Positions 1 to 8,113 of a DNA stretch of 64,000 bases are shown here, in pieces (within the stretch, counting starts at the first letter, position 1; each line of letters opens with the position of its first letter). Origin of the DNA: Bacteroidales bacterium (GTDB lineage: Bacteria; Bacteroidota; Bacteroidia; Bacteroidales; WCHB1-69); contig JAFYNM010000008.1 of NCBI GenBank assembly GCA_017549765.1, positions 1 through 64,000 of the forward strand, given 5' to 3'. The position numbers and the translations under genes were made by a program. The notes below the pieces were generated by a model, which was not told the DNA's origin, made no database searches, and worked only from the letters and a program-made list of their open reading frames with translations.

Positions 1-63
1 ACCCGGCAACCGGATTTGCACCCGTGGAACCTTGTTTCGGAGAGCTGCGGGCCTTATAAACAG

Positions 64-103
64 AAAAATGCACCGACAATCGTTTGATTATCAGTGCATT
101 TTT
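64..103. terminator. bidirectional terminator between tmRNA and the left edge
   Basis: A perfect 10-bp inverted repeat (AAAAATGCAC / GTGCATTTTT) encloses a 20-nt loop. It gives a T-run on either strand, so it can end the tmRNA transcript, which is read on the minus strand, and any transcript entering from the left edge. Confidence 0.6.
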
Positions 104-136
104 GTTGATTTCAGGGAGTGAATCTCCCGTTCAAAG

Positions 137-524
137 TGGAGCCGGAGGGAGTCGAACCCTCGTCCAAACTAGCCGCAAGATTGCTTTCTACAAGTTTAGT
201 CTTCGTTTGGTTGTCGGCGATGGCATGGTACGAGACGGACCTGGCCACCGCTTATCTCCTGAAGTTTCGCGCCTGCTGCGGAGCCAGCACTTGCTATCTG
301 TCCTTTTATGACACTTCGGACCGGACGTTGGACGGAAGAACTTCCGGGGAAGCGCCCGCGGCAACAGACCTTGTCTGGGCGGCGGGATTCGCGGCGGTTA
401 GGCTGCGAATGCATAAGAAGTTTCGCCGTTTATTGGCATTGAGAGTTGAATGTTAACGGAATTGGCTCACAATTTCCGACCTGCTTACAATCCCCCGAAC
501 TTGCTGTCAAAACCAAACGACCCC
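137..524 (-). ncRNA. ssrA: transfer-messenger RNA (tmRNA)
   Basis: tmRNA rescues ribosomes stalled on broken mRNA and adds a degradation tag. On the minus strand the 5' end GGGGTCG pairs, with G-U wobbles, with the 3' CGGCTCC to form the tRNA-like acceptor stem. The 3' end carries a T arm with the loop TTCGACT, and the discriminator A is at 137. CCA is not encoded. The tag frame lies at 398-427 and reads GETSYAFAA followed by a TAA stop; its AA end is the usual protease signal. The size of about 388 nt fits the family. ORFs in this stretch, such as one at 118-456 plus, are not genes. Confidence 0.93.
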
Positions 525-544
525 AGGGGAAAAGAAGGGGAGGA

Positions 545-985
545 CTATTTCACCTCACCCTTCAGTTGTAATATGACTCTGTCGGTGTTGGCGTTGGAGA
601 GCACCGTCAGACGTTTGCTGATGAGGCCCACATTCTTGGCGGAGTATCTGGCCTTGATGGTGCCCTTCTGACCCGGCATGATGGGCTCTTTCGACCACTC
701 TACCGTGGTGCAGTCGCAGGAGGAGATCACATCGTCCAAGATCAACGGCTTCTTGCCGATGTTCTTGAAGGTGATGGTCACCACTTTTACGTCACCGACT
801 TTCAATGTACCAAAGTCCACGTATGACTTCTCAAATTCTATTTCGGCACCAGTGCCAGTGTATTTGGATGTCGTTGAACTCGTCGCCGAGGTCACTGGCT
901 TGGAGGACTTGGTAGTGGACTTCGACTGAGCTTGTGCTCCGAAGAAGAGACCGATGACTAATCCGAGGATGAGAATCTTTTTCAT
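545..985 (-). CDS. DUF1573 domain secreted protein
   Basis: A 146-residue protein with an N-terminal signal peptide (MKKILILGLVIGLFFGAQAQ), a Ser/Thr/Lys-rich linker at about residues 21-45, and one DUF1573 immunoglobulin-like domain to the C-terminus. The domain shows the family pattern FEKSYVDFGTLKVGD, a Cys pair in SSCDCTT, and P-G-x-K-G followed by a hydrophobic strand. DUF1573 proteins are common periplasmic or surface proteins in Bacteroidota and have no established biochemical role. It lies 28 bp downstream of a second DUF1573 gene (1014-1475), so the two look like a tandem duplication at the end of the aroQ operon. Confidence 0.85.
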   Translation of the reverse strand: MKKILILGLVIGLFFGAQAQSKSTTKSSKPVTSATSSTTSKYTGTGAEIEFEKSYVDFGTLKVGDVKVVTITFKNIGKKPLILDDVISSCDCTTVEWSKEPIMPGQKGTIKARYSAKNVGLISKRLTVLSNANTDRVILQLKGEVK

Positions 986-1013
986 TGGTATATTGGTGTT
1001 TAAGAGGTTATGT

Positions 1014-1475
1014 TTATCTGTCGGTGGATTTCACACTGCTGTTCTCGTTCTCGGGAGCAGCCTCCAACGGTTTCTGCGCCACATTGCCCTTGATGGAGAG
1101 CGTGACACGGCTGTTGACAGCATTGGACTCCACCGTGATGGTCTTGTTGATGGCACCCACACGGTTGGTGTTGTATTTCACGTGGATGGTAGCTTTCTTT
1201 CCGGGAGGGATCGGGTCCTTGGGCCAGGAAGGAACGGTGCAGCCGCAGCTGGCACGGCAGTTGGTCAGGATCAGATCAGCCTTGCCTGTGTTCTTGAATA
1301 CAAAGTCGCACTCGCCATTGTCGCCTTGGGTGATGTTGCCGTAGTCATAGACTAAGGATTCGAAGGTGATTTCCGGTTCTTTGACTTTCTTGTTCGTCTT
1401 TTCAGGGGCCTTGTCTTGGGCTGCGCCGGCGAAGACAAACGCCAACAGGATACAAACACTAAGTAATTTTTTCAT
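1014..1475 (-). CDS. DUF1573 domain secreted protein
   Basis: A 153-residue protein with a signal peptide (MKKLLSVCILLAFVFAGAAQ) and one DUF1573 domain at about residues 35-130: FESLVYDYGNITQGDNGE, FKNTGKADLILTNCRASCGCT, then PGKKATIHVKYNT. The Cys-rich SCGCT motif matches the SCDCT of the neighbour at 545-985. The C-terminal 20 residues are polar and probably disordered. The function is unknown; these domains are thought to act as extracytoplasmic beta-sandwich modules. The gap of 72 bp to aroQ leaves it open whether the pair has its own promoter; no clear TAnnTTTG box was seen. Confidence 0.85.
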   Translation of the reverse strand: MKKLLSVCILLAFVFAGAAQDKAPEKTNKKVKEPEITFESLVYDYGNITQGDNGECDFVFKNTGKADLILTNCRASCGCTVPSWPKDPIPPGKKATIHVKYNTNRVGAINKTITVESNAVNSRVTLSIKGNVAQKPLEAAPENENSSVKSTDR

Positions 1476-1547
1476 AATGCTATTAAATTTATGAGGTTAT
1501 CTAAAAATTTTCAAACAGGTTTATGGACATGTTTTGAAGACAAGAGT

Positions 1548-1976
1548 TTAACGGGGCGTGCTTTTTTTCAAGATGTGCTCCAGCGCCAGTCGGTAACCGT
1601 CGAGGCCGAAGCCCACGATGGAGCCTGCGCAGTGGGCGGCTGTCAGATTGCGGCGTCGGCTGTCTTCGCGGTTGTAGAGGTTGCTGATGTGGACCTCATA
1701 GACCGGACAGGGGGTCGTGCGGATGGCGTCGGCTAAAGCCATGGAGGTGTGCGTGTAGGCACCGGGGTTCAGGATGATGCCGTCATAGTCGCGGGCCTCC
1801 GCAATGGCTTGCGCCAATGCTCCTTCATCGTCTTCCTGCACATAGTCGATCTGCACATCGGGATACTCTTTGGCCAGCACACTCAGATACTCCTCAAAGG
1901 ACAGGTGTCCGTAGATGTCCACCTCCCGAGTGCCTAACTGGCCTAGATTCACGCCGTTGATGATCAATATCTTCAT
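1548..1976 (-). CDS. aroQ: type II 3-dehydroquinate dehydratase
   Basis: Converts 3-dehydroquinate to 3-dehydroshikimate in the shikimate pathway (cytoplasm). At 142 residues it has the normal size of the small dodecameric type II enzyme. Visible family blocks are the N-terminal INGVNLGQLGTREVDIYG with the active-site loop Arg and Tyr, ILNPGAYTHTSMALADAI, EVHISNLYNRE with the catalytic His, and the C-terminal AGSIVGFGLDGYRLAL. The usual GPNL is GVNL here, a mild substitution. It starts 15 bp after the ftsB/divIC-like gene on the same strand and is probably read with it. Confidence 0.93.
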   Translation of the reverse strand: MKILIINGVNLGQLGTREVDIYGHLSFEEYLSVLAKEYPDVQIDYVQEDDEGALAQAIAEARDYDGIILNPGAYTHTSMALADAIRTTPCPVYEVHISNLYNREDSRRRNLTAAHCAGSIVGFGLDGYRLALEHILKKSTPR

Positions 1977-1991
1977 TATCTGTCGTGGTTA

Positions 1992-2300
1992 TTATTCATA
2001 GATCAAGATAAAAACATCCTCGTCCGCCTTGTGCATGTTGAGCTGTTCGCGTGCGTATTTCTCCAGCAGCACAGAGTCGGAGACCAGCTGCTCGTATGTG
2101 TAGTCGTTGCTCACTTGGTGCTGGGTGTTGACAATCTTCTTTTCCAGATTGGCAATCTTGCGGTTCAGCTCCTGATGCTTTTTGTAGGCGTGGTCGGAGA
2201 ATACGATGTAGAACAGGAACGCCACGATGGTGACGGCGTACACTGCCCATATCACTTTCCGGTTTGGCCTGGCGGGTTCGGTGTTGTTGTTATCTTGCAT
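1992..2300 (-). CDS. FtsB/DivIC-like septum formation protein
   Basis: A 102-residue bitopic membrane protein: a short basic cytoplasmic N-terminus, one transmembrane segment ([19 protein letters not shown], about residues 15-33), then a periplasmic coiled coil ([19 protein letters not shown]). The C-terminal [31 protein letters not shown] matches the typical septum-initiator end, in which AREQL is followed by a conserved hydrophobic stretch. In the divisome FtsB/DivIC bridges FtsL and FtsQ. The start overlaps the last 11 bp of rny, so the genes are coupled. Its place beside zapA and rny supports a division role. Confidence 0.85.
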   Translation of the reverse strand: MQDNNNTEPARPNRKVIWAVYAVTIVAFLFYIVFSDHAYKKHQELNRKIANLEKKIVNTQHQVSNDYTYEQLVSDSVLLEKYAREQLNMHKADEDVFILIYE

Positions 2301-3834
2301 AGTTTACGGATCTTGTCTCACGTATGACGGTGATTTTGATTTGTCCAGGGTAGGTCATCTCGTTCTGGATCTTCTTGGAGAGGTCCATGGAGATCTGGTT
2401 GGCCTCGGCATCGGTCACCTTCTCGGCACCCACGATGACGCGGAGCTCGCGGCCTGCCTGGATGGCGTAGGTCTTGACAACGCCAGGGTAGGTGAGGGCG
2501 AGGTTCTCGAGGTCGTTGAGACGTTTCATGTAGGCTTCCACCACTTCGCGGCGTGCGCCGGGACGTGCGCCGGAGATGGCGTCACACACTTGGACGATGG
2601 GCGCGATGAGGGTGGTCATCTCCATCTCGTCATGGTGCGCTCCGATGGCGTTGACGATCTCGGGACGCTCCTTGTATTGTTCGGCCAGACGGGCACCGAA
2701 GAGTGCGTGCGGCATTTCGGGCTCCGTGTCTGGCACCTTGCCGATGTCGTGCAACAGACCGGCGCGGCGCGCGATCTTCGGGTTGAGACCTAACTCGGCA
2801 GCCATGGCGGCACTCAGGTTGGCTACCTCCTTGGCATGCTGCAACAGGTTCTGCCCGTAAGAGGAACGGTAACGCATCTTGCCGACCAACCGCATGAGCT
2901 CGTGGGGCATGTTGTTGATGCCTAAGTCAATGCAGGTGCGCTTGCCCAATTCGGAAATCTCCTGCTCGATCTGACGCTTGGTCTTGGCTACCACCTCTTC
3001 GATACGGGCGGGGTGGATACGGCCGTCGGAAACCAACTTCTGCAGGGACAGACGGGCAATCTCTCGTCTGACGGGATCAAAACTCGACAGCAGGATGGTG
3101 TCCGGGGAGTCGTCAATGATGACATCCACGCCGGTCAGGTTCTCCAGGGTGCGGATGTTACGACCCTCGCGACCGATGATGCGGCCCTTGATCTCGTCGT
3201 TCTCAATGTTGAATACCGAAACGGTGTTCTCCAAGGCAGTCTCTACGCCTGTTCTCTGCAAAGCGTTGATGATGACCTTCTTGGCTTCCAGGTTGGCGGT
3301 GGCTTTTGCCTCGTCGAGGATGTCTTTCATCATGACCATGGCATCTGCCCGCGCCTCTTCCTGCATCAGGTTGATCAACTCTTCCTTTGCTTGGGTGGAG
3401 GACATCTCGGCGATAGACTCCAGTTTGCTCTTCTGCAACTCGGTCTGGCTGGCCAGATCCTTTTCTTTCTGGATGTTCGCTTGCAGCTGCTTCTCCAGCT
3501 TCTCTTGCAAGTTGTTGGCTTCGTTATGTTTCCGGTTTAGGTCTTCCAGTTTCTGGTTCAGGTTGTTCTCTTTTTGTTTCAGTCGGTTCTCATCGGTGGC
3601 CAGTTGGCGGTTGCGCTCGTTGACGGTCTTCTCGTATTCGTTTTTCAGCTGGAGGAACTTCTCCTTGGCTTGCAGAATCTTCTCCTTTTTCAGCAGTTCA
3701 CCGTCAGCTTCCGCTTTCTTCAAAGCCTCTTGGCCTGATTTCGTCAGTTGTTTGTTTAGAAATGTGTAGGCTGCCAAAATGCCGGCTGCAATACCAATCA
3801 CCAAGCCTACGATAATCCAAAGTGCAGTGTTCAT
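2290..3834 (-). CDS. rny: ribonuclease Y
   Basis: Membrane-anchored endoribonuclease that starts mRNA decay. The 514 residues show all parts of the family: an N-terminal transmembrane helix (residues about 3-25, [20 protein letters not shown]), a long charged coiled coil (about 35-170), a KH domain with [15 protein letters not shown], and an HD domain with LLHDIGKV (His-Asp metal ligands) followed by GAHHDE. The C-terminus [14 protein letters not shown] is typical. It is transcribed after the 6S RNA and zapA, and overlaps the ftsB-like gene by 11 bp. Confidence 0.97.
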   Translation of the reverse strand: MNTALWIIVGLVIGIAAGILAAYTFLNKQLTKSGQEALKKAEADGELLKKEKILQAKEKFLQLKNEYEKTVNERNRQLATDENRLKQKENNLNQKLEDLNRKHNEANNLQEKLEKQLQANIQKEKDLASQTELQKSKLESIAEMSSTQAKEELINLMQEEARADAMVMMKDILDEAKATANLEAKKVIINALQRTGVETALENTVSVFNIENDEIKGRIIGREGRNIRTLENLTGVDVIIDDSPDTILLSSFDPVRREIARLSLQKLVSDGRIHPARIEEVVAKTKRQIEQEISELGKRTCIDLGINNMPHELMRLVGKMRYRSSYGQNLLQHAKEVANLSAAMAAELGLNPKIARRAGLLHDIGKVPDTEPEMPHALFGARLAEQYKERPEIVNAIGAHHDEMEMTTLIAPIVQVCDAISGARPGARREVVEAYMKRLNDLENLALTYPGVVKTYAIQAGRELRVIVGAEKVTDAEANQISMDLSKKIQNEMTYPGQIKITVIRETRSVNYAR

Positions 3835-3910
3835 AAATATATGTAGTTTAGTTAATGAAATGATTAATAATTAAATAGGTTTCTTGTTACTTTGGATTGG
3901 GGAGGGATAA

Positions 3911-4100
3911 AAAAAACTGCATAAGCCCCATAGGGTTTCGAAAAACTCCTATTGGTCATGTTTGAAGGTGCCGTCCTACGTCGAGCGTCCCGCGGGCTAT
4001 GAACCATCCTTGCGGAGTCGGGCCTGTTCTAGGCAAGACAAGCGTCCCCTTCAGTTATGTTACTGTTGAGTTTAACAAACGTATCCGGGCTTATGCAGGG
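3911..4100 (-). ncRNA. ssrS: 6S RNA
   Basis: The 290-bp gap between rny and zapA holds a rod-like RNA on the minus strand. Its ends form a perfect 12-bp closing stem (CTGCATAAGCCC at 4087-4098 with GGGCTTATGCAG at 3917-3928), followed by a run of eight T, as in a Rho-independent end. Between them are GC-rich halves that can pair around an open centre (for example GAAGG with CCTTC). Length (about 190 nt), shape and position next to zapA fit 6S RNA, which sequesters the housekeeping RNA polymerase; in E. coli ssrS also adjoins zapA. The call rests on structure and synteny, and exact ends are inferred. Confidence 0.75.
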
Positions 4101-4124
4101 TTTCGTGTCAAAGAACGCAGCTAT

Positions 4125-4415
4125 TTAATGCAAATTCTCTGTAAGTTCTTGCAAGGATTCCATCATCGGAATCATCTCTTCATCATATTCTTTCAGTCTC
4201 TGTTCGTCGGCAAGCCATTTGACTACAAAATTCACTAATATCATGGATAATAGGTCTTGCTGGTCTCTATATGTCCAAATTTTTGCAAATTCCAGAAAAT
4301 TCTCATTGATAACTTTCTCTGCTTCACGGAAGTAATGTTCCCATTCCTTTTGGATCTTCAGTGACAAACTGCGTTGTGCCACCTGTATCGTTATCTTGAT
4401 CTTGTCCTCTTCCAT
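4125..4415 (-). CDS. zapA: cell division protein ZapA
   Basis: ZapA bundles FtsZ filaments at midcell. With the start at 4415 the protein is 96 residues: MEEDKIKITIQVAQRSLSLKI, a beta-hairpin typical of ZapA, then a long helix ending in LADEQRLKEYDEEMIPMMESLQELTENL, the coiled-coil dimer tail. An upstream in-frame ATG at 4445 would overlap the preceding gene by 28 bp and add MYQSAHDKVT, which is not ZapA-like, so 4415 is preferred; it lies 2 bp after the stop of the zapB-like gene. It is followed by the 6S RNA and rny. Confidence 0.88.
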   Translation of the reverse strand: MEEDKIKITIQVAQRSLSLKIQKEWEHYFREAEKVINENFLEFAKIWTYRDQQDLLSMILVNFVVKWLADEQRLKEYDEEMIPMMESLQELTENLH

Positions 4416-4417
4416 TG

Positions 4418-4708
4418 TTACTTTGTCGTGAGCAGACTGATACATTTATCTATCTCCTGCACCCAATCTTTGATTTGCTTTTTAATTTCTTGTTTGTGTT
4501 CTTTATTTATTAACGTTTCTGTTATTGTTACTAATTTGATTTTCTCTTTCGCCTCATCCAACAAGTGCTCCAGTTCTTCCTGCCGCGCCCTCAGCTTTTG
4601 ATTCTCCGAGGTCAATCTCTCGTTCTCCTCCCGCAGCACCTTGATCTTCTCGACGCCCTCCTTAACATTGTATTCTATTCTGTTATAAATGTTTTGAAAA
4701 GTCGCCAT
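4418..4708 (-). CDS. small coiled-coil protein, ZapB-like
   Basis: A 96-residue acidic/basic protein that is almost entirely coiled coil (IKVLREENERLTSENQKLRARQ, then EELEHLLDEAKEKIKLV). It has no signal peptide or membrane segment. It sits 2 bp upstream of zapA, where Bacteroidota commonly encode a short coiled-coil protein likened to ZapB. In E. coli ZapB links ZapA-bound FtsZ to the chromosome terminus. The role here is inferred from shape and neighbourhood, since coiled coils carry little family signal. Confidence 0.7.
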   Translation of the reverse strand: MATFQNIYNRIEYNVKEGVEKIKVLREENERLTSENQKLRARQEELEHLLDEAKEKIKLVTITETLINKEHKQEIKKQIKDWVQEIDKCISLLTTK

Positions 4709-4977
4709 GATAGTGTCAGATGAACGTGCAAAAATACACTTTTTTAATGAAGATTATACTCCTTTATTATATAATAAATGCACAATTTTTCTTAAATTAC
4801 TGCATAAGAGATTGAATATAAATTATTTGTATTGTTTTTTAAACATTGTATTGTGGTCATTTCGTCACCTTTTAACATTCTGCTTTCCTTCCAAACACCC
4901 CATGGAATTCTTTGCTATGGAAATGCCTGCTCTGTCTTTTTTAAGAAAAATTAAGCCCAAAGATCATTTTTTAGTTT

Positions 4978-5004
4978 TTTGTATTAGAAAAAAAACTATT
5001 TTTG
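4978..5004 (+). promoter_or_regulatory. putative Bacteroidota promoter for the ECF sigma gene
   Basis: A perfect -7 box TATTTTTG lies at 4997-5004, with TTTG at 4978-4981; the 15-bp spacing is shorter than the usual 19-23. It lies in an AT-rich 390-bp gap (4709-5097) without a gene, and would leave a leader of roughly 85 nt before the sigma gene. Nothing else recognisable was seen in the gap. Confidence 0.5.
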
Positions 5005-5097
5005 CGGCGTAAAAACAATTATTGACTTTTAAACTTTAAAGGAGACCGACTATCGATAAAATTCTACTTTTTTAACATAAAAAGAAAGGAGTTTATT

Positions 5098-5682
5098 ATG
5101 AAAGCTGACAAGCTGTCGGACAACGAGTTGGTCTTAAGATATCAATCCGGAGACGAGTGTGCTTTGAAGACATTGATAGAGCGTTACGAGAAACGCCTCT
5201 ATTCCTATATACTTGTTTCTGTGAAAAACAAAGAACTCGCGGAAGATATTTTCCAGGACACCTTCATTAAGGTCATCAATACCATCCGTTCGGGGAATTA
5301 TTACGAAGAGGGTAAGTTTTTCCATTGGATCATGCGTATTGCCAACAACTTAAAGGTGGACTATTACCGGAGGAGCCAGAAGCTTCCCATCATGGGTCCC
5401 ACCGAGAACTTCGACGCGTTGGACTTCCTGACTTCCAAGGAGGAGTCGGTGGAGCAGACCATGGTGCGCGAACAGGTCTATGCCGACTTGGGTCGTGTGG
5501 TGGACCATCTCCCGGCCGAACAGCGGGAGGTTCTCTTGCTGCGCATCTATAACGACTACAGCTTCAAGGAGATAGCCGAGGCTACGGGCGTCAGCATCAA
5601 TACGGCCTTGGGGCGTATGCGGTATGCTATCCTCAATATGCGTAAACTCATCCGCGAACATCAGATTTCAGTGGAACTGTAA
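5098..5682 (+). CDS. ECF-type RNA polymerase sigma factor
   Basis: A 194-residue sigma-70 family protein of the extracytoplasmic-function type. Region 2 spans about residues 10-80: LVLRYQSGDECALKTLIERY, LAEDIFQDTFIKV, and FFHWIMRIANNLKVDYYRR, which holds the -10 contacting part. Region 4 is at about 125-185: DLGRVVDHLPAEQREVLLLRIYNDYSFKEIAEATGVSINTALGRM, a helix-turn-helix for the -35 element. No anti-sigma gene follows; the next gene is efp on its own promoter. It resembles the stand-alone RpoE-like sigma factors common in Bacteroidota. The start ATG is preceded by AAAGGAG, an unusually good ribosome site for this genome. Confidence 0.92.
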   Translation: MKADKLSDNELVLRYQSGDECALKTLIERYEKRLYSYILVSVKNKELAEDIFQDTFIKVINTIRSGNYYEEGKFFHWIMRIANNLKVDYYRRSQKLPIMGPTENFDALDFLTSKEESVEQTMVREQVYADLGRVVDHLPAEQREVLLLRIYNDYSFKEIAEATGVSINTALGRMRYAILNMRKLIREHQISVEL

Positions 5683-5731
5683 GACGTATCGACTATACAA
5701 ATCCCTTTTGGGAAGGTTGGACAGGGCGCAC

Positions 5732-5762
5732 TTTGTATATTTGCAAAAAAAATGTACTTTTG
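5732..5762 (+). promoter_or_regulatory. promoter of efp
   Basis: Textbook Bacteroidota promoter: TTTG at 5732-5735, 19 bp spacer, TACTTTTG at 5755-5762. The start codon of efp is 33 bp further on, giving a leader of about 25 nt. Confidence 0.75.
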
Positions 5763-5794
5763 CGCCCTGTTTTATAAACCTAAATAATATTTGT

Positions 5795-6364
5795 ATGGCA
5801 ACAACAGCTGATTTTAAGAATGGCCTTTGTATAGTGCACAACAACGAATTGTGGACCATCGTGGAATTCCTGCATGTGAAGCCCGGCAAGGGTAACACAT
5901 TTGTCCGTACCAAACTGAAACATATCAAATCCGGACGAGTACAGGAAGTCAGATTCGATGCTGGTATCAAGATCGAACTCGCCCGCGTGGAGCGTCGCCC
6001 TTATCAATTCCTGTATAAAGAGGGTGAAACCACCTATAACTTCATGCACACGGAGACCTACGAACAACTCCCTATCGAAAGAGATATGATCAACAACCCT
6101 GACCTGTTGAAAGAGGGCCAGACTGTGGAGATCATGTATCATACCGACACGGACACTCCGCTCACCTGCGAGCTTCCTCCGTTTGTGGATCTGGAAGTCA
6201 TCGAGGCTGATCCCGGCGTGAAGGGCGATACCGCCACCAACTCCCTGAAACGCGCTGTCGTCGAGACCGGTGCCGAGGTCTATGTGCCTCTTTTCATCAA
6301 TGTGGGCGACAAAATCAAGGTTGACACCCGCACCAATAAATATTCTGAAAGAGTAAAAGAGTAA
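5795..6364 (+). CDS. efp: translation elongation factor P
   Basis: EF-P relieves ribosome stalling at polyproline stretches. The 189 residues show the three-domain family layout: an N-terminal KOW-like domain with the loop VKPGKGNTF, where Lys32 is the residue that is modified in many species, the central OB domain (YKEGETTYNFMHTETYEQL), and the C-terminal OB domain (LEVIEADPGVKGDT, then LKRAVVETGAEVYVPLFINVGDKIKVDTRT). The start MATTADFKNG is typical; a longer in-frame extension to 5624 runs into the sigma gene and is rejected. The stop codon overlaps the ATG of the next gene, so the two are translationally coupled. Confidence 0.97.
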   Translation: MATTADFKNGLCIVHNNELWTIVEFLHVKPGKGNTFVRTKLKHIKSGRVQEVRFDAGIKIELARVERRPYQFLYKEGETTYNFMHTETYEQLPIERDMINNPDLLKEGQTVEIMYHTDTDTPLTCELPPFVDLEVIEADPGVKGDTATNSLKRAVVETGAEVYVPLFINVGDKIKVDTRTNKYSERVKE

Positions 6365-7335
6365 TGATTTTCCCTACTCCCATCACTCTTGACGACCTTC
6401 TGAAGCTTTTCCACCGGACTGTAAAGGTGATTGGCGAAGCAAAAGGTCCTGTCAAGGGTTTGAATGAATACCATTCTGTTCAGGAAGGAGAGCTCACTTT
6501 CGCGGACTGTGACAAATACTATCGCAAGGTCCTGGAAAGCAAGGCTTCCTTTGTGATGCTGAACAAAGAAATGGATGCCTATCCCGAGGACAAAGTGGTG
6601 ATCATCAGTGAAGATCCTCTGCTGGACTATCTGGATGTGGTGCACCATTATGTGGAGTTCCATCCGCAGACGCAGAACATCCATCCGAGCGCCAAGATTG
6701 GAGAGGGCACGGTGATACAGCCGTTGGTCTTCATCGGGGAAGATGTGACAATCGGCAAGAACTGCATCATACACTCCAACGTCAGCATTTACGGTCATGT
6801 CGTGATCGGTGACCATGTGGTGATACACTCCAACACCACTATCGGAGGCGACGCCTGCTATTTCCAGAAGCGTCCCGACCGCTGGGTGAAGTTCGACTCG
6901 TGCGGACGTGTGGAGATCGGCGACAATGTGGAGATCGGGTGCAGCTGCTGTATCGACCGCGGCGTGTCCGGCACCACCTACGTCGGCGACGGATCTGTCT
7001 TTGACAATTTCGTGCAGATAGGTCATGACACCCACATCGGCAAGCGAGTCCTGTTAGGTGCGCAGTGCGGCATAGCCGGCTGCTCGTTCATTGACGACGA
7101 CTGCAAAATCTGGGCTAAAGCCAGCGTGAACAGTAACGTATATCTAGCTAAAAACACTATCCTGTACGCCCTCTCCGCCGTGGACAAAAGTGTCAAGGAG
7201 GAGGGGAGGACACTGTTCGGCGTTCCTGCCGACGACGTACAAAAAGTGTGGAAAGAAGTCGCTTACCAACGAAAACTTTCCACACTGTTCGAAGAGGTTG
7301 CCCTCCTGAAAAAAGAGTTAGAAAGCAGGAAATAA
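6364..7335 (+). CDS. LpxD-type UDP-3-O-acyl-glucosamine N-acyltransferase
   Basis: A 323-residue left-handed beta-helix acyltransferase. An N-terminal LpxD-like recognition domain (about residues 1-100, with LTFADCDKYYRKVLESKASFVML) is followed by hexapeptide repeats from about 108 (IHPSAKIGEGTVIQPLVFIG) and DNFVQIGHDTHIG with the probable catalytic His, then a C-terminal helix. LpxD adds the N-linked acyl chain in lipid A synthesis. Bacteroidota often carry an lpxD paralogue beside efp, so this copy may be the second one; the substrate cannot be settled from sequence alone. The start overlaps the efp stop (TAATG). Confidence 0.85.
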   Translation: MIFPTPITLDDLLKLFHRTVKVIGEAKGPVKGLNEYHSVQEGELTFADCDKYYRKVLESKASFVMLNKEMDAYPEDKVVIISEDPLLDYLDVVHHYVEFHPQTQNIHPSAKIGEGTVIQPLVFIGEDVTIGKNCIIHSNVSIYGHVVIGDHVVIHSNTTIGGDACYFQKRPDRWVKFDSCGRVEIGDNVEIGCSCCIDRGVSGTTYVGDGSVFDNFVQIGHDTHIGKRVLLGAQCGIAGCSFIDDDCKIWAKASVNSNVYLAKNTILYALSAVDKSVKEEGRTLFGVPADDVQKVWKEVAYQRKLSTLFEEVALLKKELESRK

Positions 7336-7353
7336 TTCCTGCTTTCTTTTTTT
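7321..7353 (+). terminator. terminator after the lpxD-type gene
   Basis: An 11-bp inverted repeat (GAAAGCAGGAA / TTCCTGCTTTC, 4-nt loop) spans the stop codon of the lpxD-type gene and is followed by eight T. It may also work for the convergent gene that ends at 7352. Confidence 0.85.
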
Positions 7354-8041
7354 ATCGTCTCATCGTGGCTTTGGCCTCTTTGATCTTGACTTCGACCTCG
7401 TCGATTTCTTTGACTTTCTTCTCCACCTTCTCTTCCACCTTCGTTATCTTCTTTTGGGATTTCTCGATGTTCTTGTTGATTTTTTCAATCTTCTTGTTCT
7501 CTTTGGAGATAGTCTTGTTCTCTTTGGCTATATCACTCTCCAGACTGGCTTTTTCTTTTTGAAGTTTGGCCAGTTCAGCCTCCAAAGCCTCGATCTGTTG
7601 GGAGGTGGCGAATGTAGGCACTGTGGCGAGGAAGTCGTTCAGGAAGTTCTTCACACGTCTGGCGATTTCGGGATCCGTGGAGGAGGTGATCGTGTTCATG
7701 TTGCCTTTGGTGATGATGAAGCTCACCTGAGTGGTTTTGTTCTTCTTCTTGCCGAACTCGCTCACATTGTAGTAGATGTCGTAGCTGTCGGGGCCGAAGA
7801 CGGCGCAGGGTTGGTTGAGATAGGCTCTGTAGTTGCCCTCTTTGGAAGCTTTGAGGTTGAACTCTTTCTCCATCTTGGTCCGCATGGCGAGGTCAACCAC
7901 ATCCATGGAGTAGCCGTTGATGTTGGCCAGATAGCCGTTGACTTGTGTCTTGTTGAAGGAGACGGTGGACTCTTTCACATTCTGTGCGCTGGCGAAGGAG
8001 ACCAGGCATACCGTTGCGATAAATAATAATAGTTTTTTCAT
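7352..8041 (-). CDS. secreted protein with C-terminal coiled coil
   Basis: A 229-residue protein of unknown function. It begins with a signal peptide (MKKLLLFIATVCLVSFASAQ), followed by a mixed alpha/beta domain to about residue 130 and then a very charged, Lys/Glu-rich coiled coil to the C-terminus (SKENKKIEKINKNIEKSQKK and similar). The ATG at 8041 is chosen because it starts the signal peptide; the frame is open 30 codons upstream but that part contains the promoter. It stands alone, convergent with the lpxD-type gene and divergent from dus. A periplasmic or surface location is inferred from the signal peptide. Confidence 0.8.
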   Translation of the reverse strand: MKKLLLFIATVCLVSFASAQNVKESTVSFNKTQVNGYLANINGYSMDVVDLAMRTKMEKEFNLKASKEGNYRAYLNQPCAVFGPDSYDIYYNVSEFGKKKNKTTQVSFIITKGNMNTITSSTDPEIARRVKNFLNDFLATVPTFATSQQIEALEAELAKLQKEKASLESDIAKENKTISKENKKIEKINKNIEKSQKKITKVEEKVEKKVKEIDEVEVKIKEAKATMRR

Positions 8042-8077
8042 AGTGGTATTTTTTTGTTGATGAAAATTTCGATGTGG

Positions 8078-8085
8078 CAAAAATA
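8078..8085 (-). promoter_or_regulatory. -7 box for the coiled-coil secreted protein gene
   Basis: Reads TATTTTTG followed by CC on the minus strand, 37 bp before the ATG at 8041. It lies only 8 bp from the plus-strand box at 8094-8101, so the two divergent promoters share the same few dozen bases. Confidence 0.6.
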
Positions 8086-8093
8086 AAAAAATA

Positions 8094-8101
8094 TACTTTT
8101 G
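8094..8101 (+). promoter_or_regulatory. -7 box of the dus gene
   Basis: Reads TACTTTTG followed by CC. The first plausible ATG of dus is at 8114, only 12 bp downstream, so transcription would begin within a few bases of the start codon. Confidence 0.6.
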
Positions 8102-8113
8102 CCGCCGCTTTTT

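Noticed and set aside
1..56. Riboswitch- or tRNA-like sequence on the minus strand, with GGTGCAAATCC resembling part of a cobalamin riboswitch
   Set aside because: The rest of the element would lie outside the window, and the visible part does not fold well as a tRNA. Too little to call.
118..456. ORF of 112 codons on the plus strand
   Set aside because: Lies entirely on the antisense side of the tmRNA.
3999..4238. ORF of 79 codons on the plus strand
   Set aside because: Covers the 6S RNA and the end of zapA on the other strand; no protein-like features.
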